Positions 11,400-25,499 of a stretch of 64,000 nucleotides of DNA are shown piece after piece; within the stretch, counting starts at the first letter, position 1; each line of letters begins with the position of its first letter. Both the position numbers and the translations under genes were made by a program. Source of the DNA: Sweltsa coloradensis (Eukaryota > Arthropoda > Insecta > Plecoptera > Chloroperlidae); the NCBI GenBank assembly GCA_024449915.1, contig JAMZAV010000634.1, positions 1 through 64,000 on the forward strand. The letters are read 5' to 3'. The notes under the pieces are model-generated. The model was not told the origin of the DNA. It saw only the letters and a list, made by a program, of their open reading frames with translations, and did not search any database.

Positions 11400-12059
11400 C
11401 GCAATCTTGCAATCGTTTGATTGTGCTATCGTGTGTTAAGGTCTTTGTTTGGGGGTATATAGTATGGGGCATAGATACTAATGTATGGGGGTATAGTAGT
11501 ATCACGAAGTGTATAATAGTATCCTTGGTAGTATCTATGGTTTGGGTGTTATCAAACACTGTAAAGGAATAGCTTCGTTCCTGTTGCGGTATTTTTCCTG
11601 TTCCATATTATATCATACTTTTGTTAACTCCCACATCGTTGCGATTTCTCGACACACCCCAAGCAAATATGCTAGTACCTCTCTACGCTAGTACCAACCA
11701 CCAGTAACCAAGTACATACCAGCTGCAGACAATCACATAGTAGAAGATTGCTTTAACATAATTTTGTATTTTTAGTTAATGAAGTTGATGAACGCTTCTT
11801 TTAGTCGCGTTGGTGGATTAGCTCATAATGGCCTTTATCATACATTGCAATTTTTTTCTTAAAGTCATATTGTGCGATTTTTAGATGAGTGAAGACTTTT
11901 TTGACTACCCTGAGAAAATAGATCTGGCGTTTCATTTTGCTTTTGTCTGTTTAACCGATAAGTCCTTTCTAGTTTCTAACCAGGCGTTGCCATATTATGG
12001 CAACAGAAAGTTCTAAAAATTTTAGCGGGTAAACTTTGGTTTTTGAGTTTTTAGTAAAT
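11400..12059. other. Non-coding flank downstream of U1
   Basis: No gene recognised. At 11456-11530 a loose repetition of GTATAGTAGTATC-like words is present. The remainder is AT-rich. Confidence 0.4.
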
Positions 12060-15000
12060 AAAAAATAATTATATTTCCCCCCCCCCACCCCCCCCCCCCC
12101 CACCCCCAATTCAATGGGACAAATAGTGCCTTTTTTAGAGAAGATTGAAAATCATCTGTTAAAATGGTTAAAAAGCGAAAAAAAAATTTTTAGTCCTGGA
12201 AAAGTAATAAATTTCAAGTACTGTTGTTATTTGGGATACACAAAATCTAAAATATGGAAAAAAAATCACAAAAAAAATCTAGTTTTAGGAATGCATTCAA
12301 ATTAAATTTAACTAAAAATTAAGATTTTATTCATAATCCAACATTTTCCGAAAATTGCTTAAAAATCATGGTAACAAATTTAAAAAAAAAATCTTTAAAA
12401 AAAATAATTTTAATTGGTTTATTACAATTACCTAATTTAGACAGATTTAATTCGGGATTGAAAGGGTAAGCGAACAAACGGCTACTCGAATCTAGACGAA
12501 TTTTACGGAACTTTTAAAATCTCTGGAACTTGGAACCACGTTTTTTTAAAGCACGATTTATAAACTATTTCTAAATTTTCTCTCTCTTGTCAAAAGTTCG
12601 TTTAGATTTCCCCCCCCCCCCCCCCACCCCCCCACCCTCCCCCCCGTTTTTAGTTTTTTTTCCCTTATTGTTCGCCTCTACCGGCTAACCTTCCTCCGAT
12701 CTTGATAAAATCCCCAGACAAGGGCTAGCTATATTTGTAAATTTCAGTTACCTTCATATATCTAGCTAAGGGGCATTTACCACTTTTTTTGAGTACAATC
12801 AAAAAACTTCTAACAAATTCCCCCCGTTATAAGATAAAAAAGTTGGACCCTTGGTCATCCAAAACGCACTTAAAAAAGCGTTTCGCAACCTTAATTTCGT
12901 AATACAATAATCAATGCAGTCACCTGTTGGGTTACGTTGCTTAGTTAGCGCGCCTGGAGACTTTCAAAGTGCATCGAATAATCCGTTATTTTTAAAAATT
13001 GACAACCCTTTACAACATTAAAATTTTGGAAAGGGGGCTTAAAAGGTCAACGCATTATTACTGTTTTTTTTGACAAAATTAGGGTGCCAATAAATTTCAA
13101 CTGGTTAAAAATCCCAAAAAGCCTTTATCAAAATTTTAAAACCTAAAAATAATTTAAAATTACTTAAATTTTTTTCATTTGACAAAAAGCAACGTCCTGA
13201 TTTTTGTTGTCCAACGTTCTGTGTTACTGTTCAGATAAACCCCCAAAAAATATAGGGCGTGTTATTTTGTATCTATAAATAACATTATCCCAAAGATGGC
13301 TTGTGTTTTATTGAAGCCCATTCTTTGGGTAAGTAATTTTGTATGGCCCGTTTACACCCAAAAAAAACCTTTAAATGTTTTTAATGTAAAAAACGAAAAT
13401 ATTATTACCAAAATTAAACGTTCTTAATAGTTTATACGTTTCCAATCCATACTTTTCAGTAGTTAGGTGGTGTCTGTAAATTTATTGTTTAACTATTAAC
13501 AAATTTAAAATGACACTTTTATGTTGATACAGCCATTAAAATTCATAAATTAACTTAAAACAATAAAATTTTTAAAAAATGGCTTTTAAAAAAGCACAAA
13601 CTCCAAAACAATTTGAAAAAAAGCAGTAAGTCAAAGCGGACTGCCCATGGGTGCTCTTTAAACAGAATTGATTTATTATATAGATGATATTTTTGATTGA
13701 TTGATTGTTTTGATTGCTGTCGTCTTTTTTTTAACGGGTTTAAAGGCCTTTTAAACCCCTCCAAAAGTGAAAAAATTTGTAGTTGTTAATTTTTTTTTAT
13801 GGGTACGCTAAATACAAATTAGATTCGCCCATCAAAACTGTTGTGTTAACGTTTATCTTCTTCCCTTTCTAGCCGACTTCGTTTTCGGAGAGATATGCCG
13901 GGGGCAGTTTTGTGGCATACCCAACCCGGGTACCCCGTACCCCGATCCAAGGGAGGAAGTTTTCACTACGGAAAGGGCTTCCTCAAGCAATTTTTTCACG
14001 TCCATCAGAAGGTAATATTGTTGCAATAACCATCAGCAATAACTTTTAGCGTCGGGAGTGTACCATTTTCGGCCAAAAAAATCTTCCGATCTTTTGCTAA
14101 ACTTTTTCTTTGTATTTATTTAAATTTATGAAAATTCATGATCTCACAGTATGTACACAATCTTAGAATATAAAAAAATGGCATAACCCTTCAACACAAA
14201 AAATTGTGTGTGTACCCCTAAATGAAAAGAAAATTTTTAATAATATAAGTACTAAATAAATAAATAAAAAGTAAATATGAGGAATTATTTTTGAAATGCA
14301 ATCAAAGTTATCGCTGATCTTACAATAGATTATTGACAATCTGTAAGTATTTTTTATTTATTTTTTAGCAATCAGTTTTTTAAAAAACCGTGACTATAAC
14401 CTTTTCCATTTTACACTTTGAATTTAAAATACGTACAAAATAGTACTATTTTTTACTTTATTACAAAGTTTACACATCCCACGTGGAAAAAATTTTTTTT
14501 ATTTTTTCAAAAAAGCCTTTTTATGTTTTGTATTTTAACTTGTTGAGCTAATTCGTTACGCAATCGTTTTTTCATTTACAATATTAAATGCACGTTTGGG
14601 TTTCCTTTAAGAAATGGATGGGAAAATCATATTATTTTTTTAATTTGGGCCTCAAAGATTTCGTCTTTTTTAACTTTTTAGGCTACTAAAAATTTTGTCA
14701 AGGAAGCTTTTTGACTTCAAATCATATGTTTTATACGTGTCAAAAAAATGTTAACATATTACGTTTTTAAACTAAGAAGAAAGTTTGGGTGACTAAAATG
14801 CCGCACTAGGTTTGATGATTTCGATGAATGGTTGGTAACATCATTACAAACTTTCATAAATATTAAAAAAAAGTTTTTTTCTATGATTAAAAGCCCAAAA
14901 AACTGAATAATCTCCAAAAATTGGGTTTAAATTCAGGAAATTTCCTCAAACCGTTTTCAAACGATTTACCATTTAAACCCTTCCCGGTTCACTTTGCTTT

Positions 15001-18000
15001 AAACGTTATGTTCAGTATTAACTTTTGCGTAAACAATCGTACTTTTGGGAAAAAAATTCCTAAATTTTTGCCCAAAATTGAGTAATTTACTTAATTTATC
15101 GTTTTTTAAATTCGAAATTATTAATTAAGGAACAGGCGTACGGATCTCACAATTGATTTTTTATTAACGTTGGTTTTAAATTGATACCGTGTTATCAACC
15201 GTTATCGAAAAAATGAAAGCTGAGTGCTTAACTCGCCCCTCCGCCCCCGCCTCAGCGACTCCTTTTAAAAATCTGCAGTCCACTCCTTTCATTTCGAAAA
15301 TATATTAAAAAAATATTAAAACGGCTTATGATTACCGTAAAGAGATGTTTTTAACCTTTTTAAATTCCCCCGATCTTCAAAAAAAACTTAAACATTTAAA
15401 AAAAAAAATAAAAAAATTGATTTAGAGTCTACCCACCATTTAAAAACTTTTTTCATGGGGGACTTTAAATCAAAGCGACCAAAGCCAACCCCGTGCCCGA
15501 CGAAATCGCGAGGGCGAAAACCCAAACCAAAGACGATATATTTTAATGGGAAAATATAGAAAATCAGTGGTAGGACAGTGGAACACTCGCGAATAAAACG
15601 CCAGAATCAAAAGGCCGATTCGAAAACTCTGTTTTTATTATGTGCTTCGTTGCTAGGAGCTCTAAAGTCACCGTTTAAAACTCCTAAGACAAGAACTGAT
15701 GGACTAACCCAAAATCGAATTTAAAAAATTTCTGATTTTGCGGAATCGCCCCCTTTCTCAAGGAAAACCCTGCGTCCTTTATCCCGGCAACATGACCCTG
15801 CACCTCCCCAAAGTACTCGCTCGTCGTATACCAGGGCACGGAGTTAAATTAACTTGTCTTTTTTTTGTTTCTCTGTGCTCCCAGGGCTGAAACACGCAAA
15901 ACTTTTAATTTAACCCCTGTGCCGTTGTCAAGACTTTGAAAAATATTTGGGGGATTCCCGGGGGTCGATGGAAATAGTTGCAAAGGATATGATAATATGT
16001 TTCCTGTTTTAACCTTTTAATTAAAAGTTCAGACCGTGCTCACTTCCAGAATGGGAATTTCTTGTTTGTAATATGAAAACGTTCTAGACATAATATTTTC
16101 GACCCCAAATACGAAACATCTTTTAGTTTGTGAGAGAGTTTGAGTTTTTTGTTTTTTATCTTACGAAACCGCAAATAAATTACCCTGTTTTGATAATCGA
16201 AACAAATTTTATTTTTTTGTTAATGATGATTAAACAAGAGGATTTCCCGGGTTTAAATTTAAAAGGGGCTCATACAAACCAAAATTAGTATAAAAGCTTT
16301 AAAAACTTGGTGTTTTGGGTCCAAAGAGGGGTTTTGGTTTTTACAACTTTAGGGGGCCCCAATTGACAAACCCTTTTACCAAACACTTCTTTGGGGTAAT
16401 TCCTTTACATCTCTTGAGAAATTCCGATGAACGCCCCCCCACCTCGCTTAGGCCTACTCTCGATCACGTACTGGTCGAATAACACCCCGGGTCCTTTACG
16501 TGAGTTATCTCCTCCTAAAAAACAAAAGAATCTCGTAAAAACTGCACGCAGCTTTGGCTCTGCTTTTCGAGTTGAAAAATTTGTTTTGGTATTGCCTGTT
16601 CGACTTTCTGAAAAAACATCTCACTGCGTGCCTTGAATTGAACGATACGGGAACGCAACTGGAAAAATAACTCGTTTTTAAAAACAAAACCCAAAAATAT
16701 TTGAAAGGGTTTGACTTTTTTTTAGGTTTGAACATCTACCGCGTTTTGGAGGGTTTTAAAGAAAAAAAAAACAAAAACGCTGACGTTTAAAATTTAAAAA
16801 AAACCCCCAAAAACTGTTTTTCGGTCTAAATAAAACCCCAACTTTCCAAAAAAATTTGGTGTGAGCGCAAACTTATCAAAATTTGGGGAAACAGTTTTGC
16901 ATTTCTTCTCCCCCCAGTGTCCACGGGGGGTTTATCAGAGTAGTCGCTCATCGCCGCCCCTCTGCCGCTATCACAAGTGAATTCCGCCACTTCCCCCCCC
17001 CCCCCCTCTCGCTCCCCCACACGTGCTCCCCCCAAAAGGGGATCAATCCTGCGCTCCTCACTTCCGAACCAGGTTTATTAGCGACCGAGAAGGAATCACC
17101 GATCGTGAACCAAGTCCCATTCAAATGACAGGGCTTGCTCATCCCTTTGATGCAAACGAGGGGGGATACGGGGGCGAGACCTAGCGCGTGACGACGCGGT
17201 CCCTCCCACAAAAGAAATCCCGAGTAATTACTTGACTCCTGGATTCATTATGGAGTAAAAATAATTTAAAATTTAAGGGCTGATAGTGTGTCGAATGCAT
17301 GGGGGGAAAGACCCCAATCAAATGTAATACACTTCTAAATTAATAAGGGCGGATTTAAAGTTTTAAAAAAAAAACTTATGCAGGGGCAAAAGCTTTTTAA
17401 TTTTTGATTTTAAAGACGGGTTTCCGCAGCAGAATGGTTGACAGGAAAAATTTGGGGATTTTTTAAAGATCACACTTTGGCGACCCTATTACCACTATAT
17501 TACTTAATATCCCTGAAAGATTAGCTAATGATGTATCGTTTGGGGTTTTTGTGAAACCGAAGCTCCATTTAAATAAAAGTCTTCACAACCAAAATTTGGG
17601 AGTTTTCCATTAAATGATCCAAAAACTTTTTAAAATTCTGAATAATAATTTGACAAAAAATATGTTTTCATTTAAACTTTTCGCTACGTCAAAATTAAAA
17701 CTATACACTCTTGAAAAACAATCTTTTTCTCTAATTAAAAATCGTTAAAACGAAAGCAATTAGTTTTTTTCTCCTCCCCTGTATTTTCAGTGTCCCGTAT
17801 CTGACTTTGAGCTTCGCACGGGGGATTTGTCCGGGCATTAATACAATGACGTATTCCCTTAAAACATGATACGGTGTGGGGAAGAGGGTACAGAAAGCGT
17901 TGGGGGAAAAAGGGGGGGAAAAATTTTTTTCTTCGAAAAAAATAAAAACCCTTGCATACCCTACCTTTAATCATTATTTGAATATAGAAAAAAAAAGGTT

Positions 18001-20039
18001 TCCTGTTTTATTTGGGGTTCCAACATAAGCTGCCTAGTGGGCCTCTATTTTATTTCCCATTGTTTATACTAGACGTTTTTTGCCTACTCCTGATGTACTT
18101 CTATCCCCCGTTTTAATTTGTATTAATTCAGTTTCATTGTTACAATTTTTTTTTTTGAGGATTGAAAACTTCGCTCAAACTTCAAAAAAAATTTACTGGG
18201 TATCGAGTTTCTGATGACGAAAATTAATTTTTTCATTTTTTTCCTTCGTTATAAGAATTCTTCTTCGTTTTTTTGTGTATTTTGTTTTTTTTGTTTGTTG
18301 TAATTTGTTAAGTTCAGTTTTTTAGTTGTTTCAGTTTCCCTTTTAGATTGGATCTTCGCCAAATTTAAAAAGAATTCTTGGATGATCGATTTTTTGATGC
18401 GAGAAATAAAATTTTCATTTTCCTTCGTTATAAGAATTTTTATCTTCGTTTTCTGTGTTTATGTTTTTTTCCGTTAAAAAAATATTTGTCACGATATTTT
18501 CGATTCTTCCGTTTAATATTTTGTTTATAAAAAAAATCGCAGATCAGAATCTTTATGACGGTTCTGAATTTTGTAATTTTTCTGTAAGTACGTTTTGGGG
18601 TAATTTTTTTTTAAAACATCAGGGGGTTGGCCCCTGAGAAGAATGAAAAATAGGGTCCCAAACAACTTTTAAGTATGAATGAGAGAAGAAGGGGGAAACC
18701 CGGTTTGGCAAGCCGTACACAGATGTGGGGGAGAGGAGAGGTTGGACATGGTGGGAGATTGAAGAGATGGTGGGAAAGCAGGGAAAAAATGGGAGAGAGT
18801 TGGTGTCCACAAGAAAAAAATACACGAAGATCATGTATTCAAGAAAAATGATGGTTGACTGGGCAACCGATACTGATTCCTGGGATGCCCAAAACCTGGT
18901 GGGGAAACCCCCTTTCCCAAATAGTAGTTGTTGGAATAAGAGTAGCGAATATTATATATTATATATTTCAAAAATCATTCATCCTTAAATCCATTTTTCG
19001 TTTCAACGTTGAAAAATATCGTTTTAAAAAAATTGATAATTTTACTGTATTGTCAAATTACTCGTTCAATATTTAACAAATTTTTAGTTAGTATTATAAA
19101 ACAAAAAATAATTTTTAAAGTTCACAGCAATTTTTTGTTTTTAAAATCGTTTCTAATTTTCAAATTGGTTTATTTGGTTTTTACTCTTCTGCAAAAATTG
19201 TTGTCAAAGCAGCGTCTCGTCGTTATTTCGAAGAGGGGCGAAAAAGCCGGACGTGCTAATCCCCGGGTCGCGTCGCGACGACGTGGGGGTTGATCACGAC
19301 GGTGTAGCGAGTAAAAAAACGACGAGTGTTTCCGTCAGACCCCATCTGCCGGCGCAGGCGCGCGGCCCCGAGGGGTGTCGGTAACCAGTCTTGGACAGTA
19401 ATTACCGCCCCTTTCCCCTTTATGCTTTGTTTTCAATGAGATTGAGGGCCTATGACCTGTCAAAATGTCTGTACGTTTTAAAACTAGCGTTCACAGGGAA
19501 GCACGACGTTTGAACCGTACAAAATTTTAAGGGGATAACAAAACCTGTCCTTGACCATGCCAAAAAAAAAGTATAAAAAACAATAAAAAATTTTAAATAT
19601 AATTTCAATCTTATAAATTATTGAAACATTGTTTTATGGGTGAATCACTCTTAGGCCCTAAATTTGTTCCAGGTATTTTATTTACAGTTTTTACGTCACC
19701 GCCCGTGTTGGGTTATAAAAGGGGGGCCCCCGGTTAAATTTCCCGCCAAATCGGCAACCCTGACTGTAGTTTATTACGATTTTTTTAAAAGTCTTTTTTT
19801 TTTTTAAAATTTGCAAAATGAAAGGGGAAATTGTCCTTTTAATCAAAACCTCGGACATCCCGTAAATTGTCCTTTTTTCCCCCTCCAATTACCTATTTTA
19901 AACCCAGCCGGGAAAAAGGGGGCTCTTCCCTCTGGGCACTTTAAACCCCACAAAAAATTTTTAAATTATTATTATAAAATAATAAATTATTATTATTATT
20001 ATGTATGAATTTAGGTTTGATATGATTATAAAAACAAAA
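12060..20039. other. Homopolymer-rich low-information block without recognisable genes
   Basis: The sequence is dominated by runs of A, T, C or G (poly-C at 12078-12109 and 12610-12645, many 5-9 base A/T/G runs) and by short frames with no family resemblance. Short phrases related to the Helentron-like family appear near 12465-12540 and 12670-12790 (GAACAAACGGCTACTCG, ATCTTGATAAAATCC). GC-richer islands at about 16900-17220 and 19210-19400 have no identifiable product. The texture differs abruptly from sequence left of 12 kb and right of 23.6 kb, which suggests either very old TE debris or poorly polished long-read sequence. Confidence 0.5.
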
Positions 20040-23000
20040 AGGAGGGGTTTGAAAGTGAGACAGTGGATAAAGGGGTTTAAATTTTAAAATTTAGTAAAAA
20101 GGAAAGAATAAAAAATTTTTGGAGATGAAAAGAAAAAGAAAGGACGGGAGTCCATTGTACTTCATTTTCCCCACTGGTCCCATTTTAAATGTGCAGGTTT
20201 CAATGGAAAGGAAAAAGAAAAAAACGAAAATAAATGGTGGGGGTGGGGGGCAGAAAGTAAGAAAAGGGGGTTGGGAAAAAAAAGGGGAAATTATGCCTAC
20301 AAAAAACCCGTAAAAAGGAACTTGAGGTAAATATACCTTTAGCAAAAAAAAACCCCGACTTCTGGGGCCTAGAATTGGACTTAACGTCTAAGCCTAGGAT
20401 AACCACGGGGAAAGGACGGGTAAAATGGGGGAAGGGGGGCCCTAAAAGGGAAAGGGGGGAAACCACATTAAATCCCCATTGGGGGTGTGGGAAACTAGTA
20501 TGAAAAGGGGAAAGGGGATGGAAACATACAATACTTTGATGAAAAAAAGGTATTGAACACCTAGTAAAAAAATTTAGGAACTTTGGGAACAGCAGAGAGA
20601 TAAAAAAGAAGGAAAGGCGGGTTGTGCTAGACCAATTGTATCCGCTTTAAGGGGGGTTTGGGGGAAGAATGCACTACAGGGGTGGTAAATAACCTAGATC
20701 TAGAAAAAAACAAAATTCCATTTGGGAAACCCAAAAATGGGAAAATGAAAATGATTTTTGGTAAAAAACCTTTGGGGAAGGACTTAGAAGGGGCCCGGAG
20801 GGAAGAAAAATGCTAGAAAACCAGATTAAATAATATGTGGGGGAGATACGAAAAAAGACTAATAGTAAATCAAGAAAAGGAAAAAAAGGATTTCCCACAA
20901 AACCAAAGCAGCCTGGTTTTAAAACCCAAAAATTGAAATTTAAAAATTTTAAAACCCCCAAAAAAAAAAAAAAACCCTTTTTTTCTTTTTTTGAAGGACC
21001 TTTTTTAGGTTTTTAAAAAATTTTTAATATTTTTAATTAAAAGAATTTAAAATTTTTTTTAAAAAAAGAAAAAATTATACAAATTTTTTTTTAAAAAAAA
21101 AAATTTTTAAAAAAAGTTTTTAATGGGGGGCCACAAACTCAAGTGGGTGAAAAAATTTCCCTCAAGGGACCCTTTAGCAACAACAGGGAAAAGGCTAAAG
21201 GTTCAGGAAGAAAAAGAAAAGAAAAAGGGAAACTGAAAAACCAAGAGGGGACTAAAAATTTGAATTTTGTCCCTTCCCCAAAGAAAACAGTAAACCAAAA
21301 ATATAGGACTATACAAAAAACTACCAAAGCTATATTGATAGGTGATTTATGGGGAAAAACACAGGAAAATTCTGTGAACACAAAAGGGTATAGAGCTAGA
21401 CATTTCCCAGGTTTTTAAAATAAAAAAGCTTTCAACGAAAAAACGAGAATCCGGGCAAGAAAAGCACAATAGTTTTTCCCTACAAGTCGGAAAAGCAGAA
21501 AAAAGTTGGGCCTGGAAAACCCGAAAAATTGGGTGGGACAATGCGGGGAAATTTTTGACAAAAACAAAACAGAAGTTTTTAAGGGGGGACAAAATAACCC
21601 TGAAGGGGGCCTGACCACATGGACAGGAGTAAAAATTCAAATCCACATATCAAAAAAATTTTGAAAAGAAAATAAACCCTTTTTTTTAGACATGTCAAAC
21701 TTGGGGGAATAAAAAAAACTGGAAAAGGGGAAACACAAAGGGGGGGACAAAAAAGGATGTACATAACCAACATAAAAGGGGCCAAAGGGACCCGACCACC
21801 CAGAAGACCCCAAAAAAAACCAAGTTTACAAAACACAAAAATTTCAAAAAATATTCATATCTAGGGAAAAAAAAGGATTTTTACACAAGGTGGGTGTGGG
21901 GATCAAGAAAAAAAATAAGAAAAAACTGATGACAAAACAAAGAAGCAAGGGGTACAAAAAATACATAAAAATAGATATAAAAACAAAAAACAGGGATACA
22001 ATGAAATTAAAAAAGGAACCCTAAAAATTTTTCTTAAATGGGAAAAATTTAAGAATTGTAGATGTAATGAGTCGAAAAAATTTGGGGATATTAGGACCTT
22101 TTGCGGGACTAAATGGAAGGGATTTTGGGAAAAAAAGAAAATGGAAAGGATCCAAAAAAATTTTTTGGTCGGGCACAAATGGGAAGGGAAAAATGGAGTG
22201 GGGTTTTTTCATCAGCCAAAAATTAAAGAAACATTTTTCCTGGGAACAATAAAAATTGACAAAAATTTTTAAAATTAAAAATTTTTTAAAATTAAAAAAG
22301 CTTTTTGAGTCAAACAATTTCTTTTGCACCCCCAAATTGGGTTAAACGATGGCCGAAAAGGAGGCATGGCTTGAACAATAGGGAAAAAGAAATCACAGAG
22401 AGAAAAGGAAAATTATTTGGGGATCAATGCCAAAATAGGGAAAAGAGGGAAAGGGGTATGAAAGGTACTAGGGGTCCAGGGGGATGGGCCCAAAGGGAAA
22501 AAAGGAAAAGGGGAAAAAACTACTTGATTTGTGTGCCAGGAAAGGACTTCGAAACGGAAATAGCTGGTTCATGAAAAAAAGGTCACCAAATAACCGGGGA
22601 CGCCTGGGATGGCCCTCTGAGTCAGTTTTTTGATTATATTATTATAAATAAACAACATGGCCAAAGAAAAATACTGATGTTAAAAATAAATTCCCCCGCG
22701 TGTCTCCTTTGATTTGGGGACCACAGACTACTTTTAAGCCTTATAAGGGGTGAACAATAAAAACCAAAATTTATGGGCCCAAAATCCCAGGGGAAGATTC
22801 CCAAAAATCAAAAACATGGGAAAATACAGGAGGGGACTGGGCATTTCTGTCCTTTAGAAGAAAAGAAAAAAGAAAGGGAAAAATATCCAACACATTTATT
22901 TGGGTTTTCATTTGATGAAAGGGGGGGAAATTAAATTAAATCATATTTATTAGTATGCTAAGAAATATGCGGAAGGGCGGTGGCATAAGAAAAGGAAAAA

Positions 23001-23555
23001 AAAACTGTGTTTGGGGGGGGAAGGAAGAGTGGGAAAACAGCTGTTTAAAAGGGAAAAATGTAGCCCGAAAGGAAAAGGAATTTTAAAAACCCGGCTAAAG
23101 AAAAAGAAGAAAAGTACAAAAAGTTTTAAAAATGAACTAAAAAAATAGTAATGGAAGAAAAAAAAAAATACAATGGAAAAATTTGGGAACAAAAATTTTA
23201 AAAAGGACTTTTATACCAAATAAAAATTTTTTGTTGGAACCCAATGAGAACAAAAAAAAAAACAGAAAAAATCACAAGAAAACCCGACCAACAAAAATGA
23301 ATCTCTTATTACTGACCCCCAAAAAATTTAAAAACTGTGGGAAAAAATATTTCAAAAACCTACTTAATATTTCCTAGGTTACCTGATACTAACCATAACC
23401 AAACTCAGGAAAGGGGGCCCAACAAAAAATCTTTCAGAACGCCATGAGGGAAAAAATAGAAAAAATTAAAAGGAAATTAAAAATCAAGGGCGGGGAAATA
23501 AATTGAAGCAGAAAAACCCTTAAAAAAGGTAAAGCTTCGGGAGAGGGTTAAATAG

Positions 23556-24332
23556 TTGTGGGAGATGATCAAGGCTGCAGGGGATGCAGGCATAGATTGG
23601 ATGTGGAGAGTGACCAGTGCAGCTTGGAAAGAAAGAAAGGTACCAGATGACTGGGGGAAAGGAATTATAGTGCCAACATTTAAGAAAGGGGACAGGAAGA
23701 AGTGTAAAAATTATAGAGGAATAACGCTGATGAGCCAGTGTGCAAAGATATACGAGAAAATACTAGATCGAAGACTACGACAACAAGTAGAGCCAAGTTT
23801 GAGAGAGGAACAATATGGGTTTAGAGCTGGCCGCTCAACCATAGATCTCATATTTGCGCTCAGACAAATAATGGAAAAAAAGTGGGAAAAGGGAGAAAAA
23901 ATGTTCATGGTATTCTTGGATGTAGAAAAAGCATATGACAGTGTCCCAAGAGCAAAAGCTTGGGAATGCTTAAAAGATGCAGAAGTAGAACAGAGTCTAA
24001 TAACAAGAATTCAAAGCACATATGTCACAACAAAGAGCTGTGTTCAAACACCATTTGGTAGAACTACTTGGTTTGAAATAAACGGTGGGCTACGGCAAGG
24101 TAGTGTGATGTCACCTACATTATTTACCGTTGTTATGGATAACATACTGCGTAAAGTTGAACCCACAGAAAGTGAAACATCTAAAACTATGATATTTGCA
24201 GATGATATAGTGAGATGGGGAGATACCATTGAAGAAGTACAGAAGAGCGTAGATAGATGGAATGAGGAAACACTGAAGTTTAACATGAAAATAAGCATTG
24301 AAAAGAGTGAAACATTAATAGTAACGAAGAAA
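23556..24332 (+). pseudogene. LINE reverse transcriptase, N-terminal and palm part
   Basis: An open stretch of about 259 codons carries the ordered motifs of a non-LTR reverse transcriptase: GIIVPTFKKGD...NYRGITL (fingers), EEQYGFRAGRST, MVFLDVEKAYDSV (motif A with catalytic Asp), GLRQGSVMSPTLF (motif B), MIFADDIV (motif C with the FADD catalytic pair) and IEKSETLIVTKK (motif D). The enzyme would copy LINE RNA at a nicked target. The catalytic residues are present, but the frame stops inside the nested insertion (in-frame stop at 24360-24362 after non-LINE residues) and the endonuclease part upstream is unreadable, so the copy is dead. Confidence 0.93.
24324..24332. other. Target site duplication, left (ACGAAGAAA)
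   Basis: ACGAAGAAA occurs immediately left of the inserted TIR element and again at 26143-26151 on its right. Removing the insert and one copy restores the LINE frame V-T-K-K-S-K-Q-N, which confirms the insertion boundaries. Confidence 0.93.
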
Positions 24333-24654
24333 GGGTCCGTGAACCTGGCCCTCCCCACTTGAGCACAAATTCTGGATTTTTGCCAGCAATTAGTGCTCAA
24401 TTAGTGCTACACTCTGGCAAAATTTGAGAATTAGTGCTCGGATAGATTCCGAGAAAAAGGCATGTTTACATGGGGGGGGGCAAGTTCACGCTGCCCCCCC
24501 CCCATTGTAGCACAAATTCTGGATTTTTGCCAGCAATTAGTGCTCAATTAGTGCTACACTCTGGCAAAATTTGAGAATTAGTGCTCGGATAGTTTCCGAG
24601 ATATCGACATCGAAAGTGGGGGGGGGGGGGAGGGCAAGTTGACCCTGCCACCCC

Positions 24655-25450
24655 CACACATAGAAATCTACACTCGATTTGCCTTGTTCATCGTCTGCTC
24701 TCAAGATCAACACCTTCGTACCTAGCATCTAATTTTCAATACTTATTCTCAAACCATACCTTCAACACTAGATCTAGATCAGGTACTCAGTTAACATTTC
24801 CAAACCCATAGAACCAATCTTTTTGATCACTCTTTTTACAATAAACGCTATTCGAGTCTGGAATACTCTCCTTACCAGCATCAGGGATGTTTACGGAATT
24901 AGTTACGACACTTTCAAGCGTAAAGTACATCAATATTACTTGAGTAATTATAATTTATTTGCAGCTATAAACTCAGTCGCTACAGCCTTTGTTAATGATT
25001 GAGTAATGCATACCACAACCTGCTCCTGCTCACCTGTATTTCTGCACACAATGGCTAAAGCTATATTAATTGTGTACTTTTGTGTGAATGGATGAATGAA
25101 TGTTTCTTAAACTATTGAAGATTTACATAAATAGATTTAAAATCCATAATTTGCATAACATTACCATATACCTAGAAAATTTTAACTTTGCAATAATGTT
25201 ACTCCTAATGTATTTAATGTATTATTACATTATTTAGTTAGTTTAGTTAGTTTAGTATGATGTTAACATTATTTTTATCTCTTAAATTGCACATTTAACT
25301 TGTGTGATTATATATTGAAAAAAATTTAAATACTTCATGTAATCCTGTAATGTCGTGATGTGTTGTTATTAGGAAGTGGTTGGATGGAAGAAAAGGCTTA
25401 TCAGGCCTTAGTCCCGCCATCAATAAAGACGACAATCAAATCAAATCAAA
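24655..25450 (+). mobile_element. CR1/L2/Jockey-type LINE 3' fragment nested in the TIR element
   Basis: A frame ending at the TGA at 25000-25002 reads INAIRVWNTLLTSIRDV followed by DTFKRKVHQYYL, the usual C-terminal end of CR1/L2/Jockey-type reverse transcriptase ORFs (family pattern [RK]-[LV]-W-N-x-L-P..I-R..F-K-x-x-[LV]). A ~440 bp 3' UTR follows and ends in a short AATCA/CAAAT tail at 25430-25450. An upstream in-frame stop at 24775 shows decay. Left limit is approximate: it begins where the G-run unit of the host element ends. Confidence 0.75.
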
Positions 25451-25499
25451 TTCTGGATTTCTGTCAGGAATTAGTGCTCATTTAGTGCTACATTTTTGC

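Noticed and set aside
16883..17211. Overlapping frames on both strands in a GC-rich patch
   Set aside because: Proline/arginine and glycine-rich composition follows from C and G runs; no motif recognised.
18640..18920. LINE C-terminal tail similar to the one at 26.6 kb
   Set aside because: Only a general Gly/Arg/Trp resemblance; the frame is broken and no diagnostic motif could be confirmed.
23556..24362. 268-codon frame as an intact host gene
   Set aside because: It is a LINE reverse transcriptase; its last ten residues come from the inserted TIR element.
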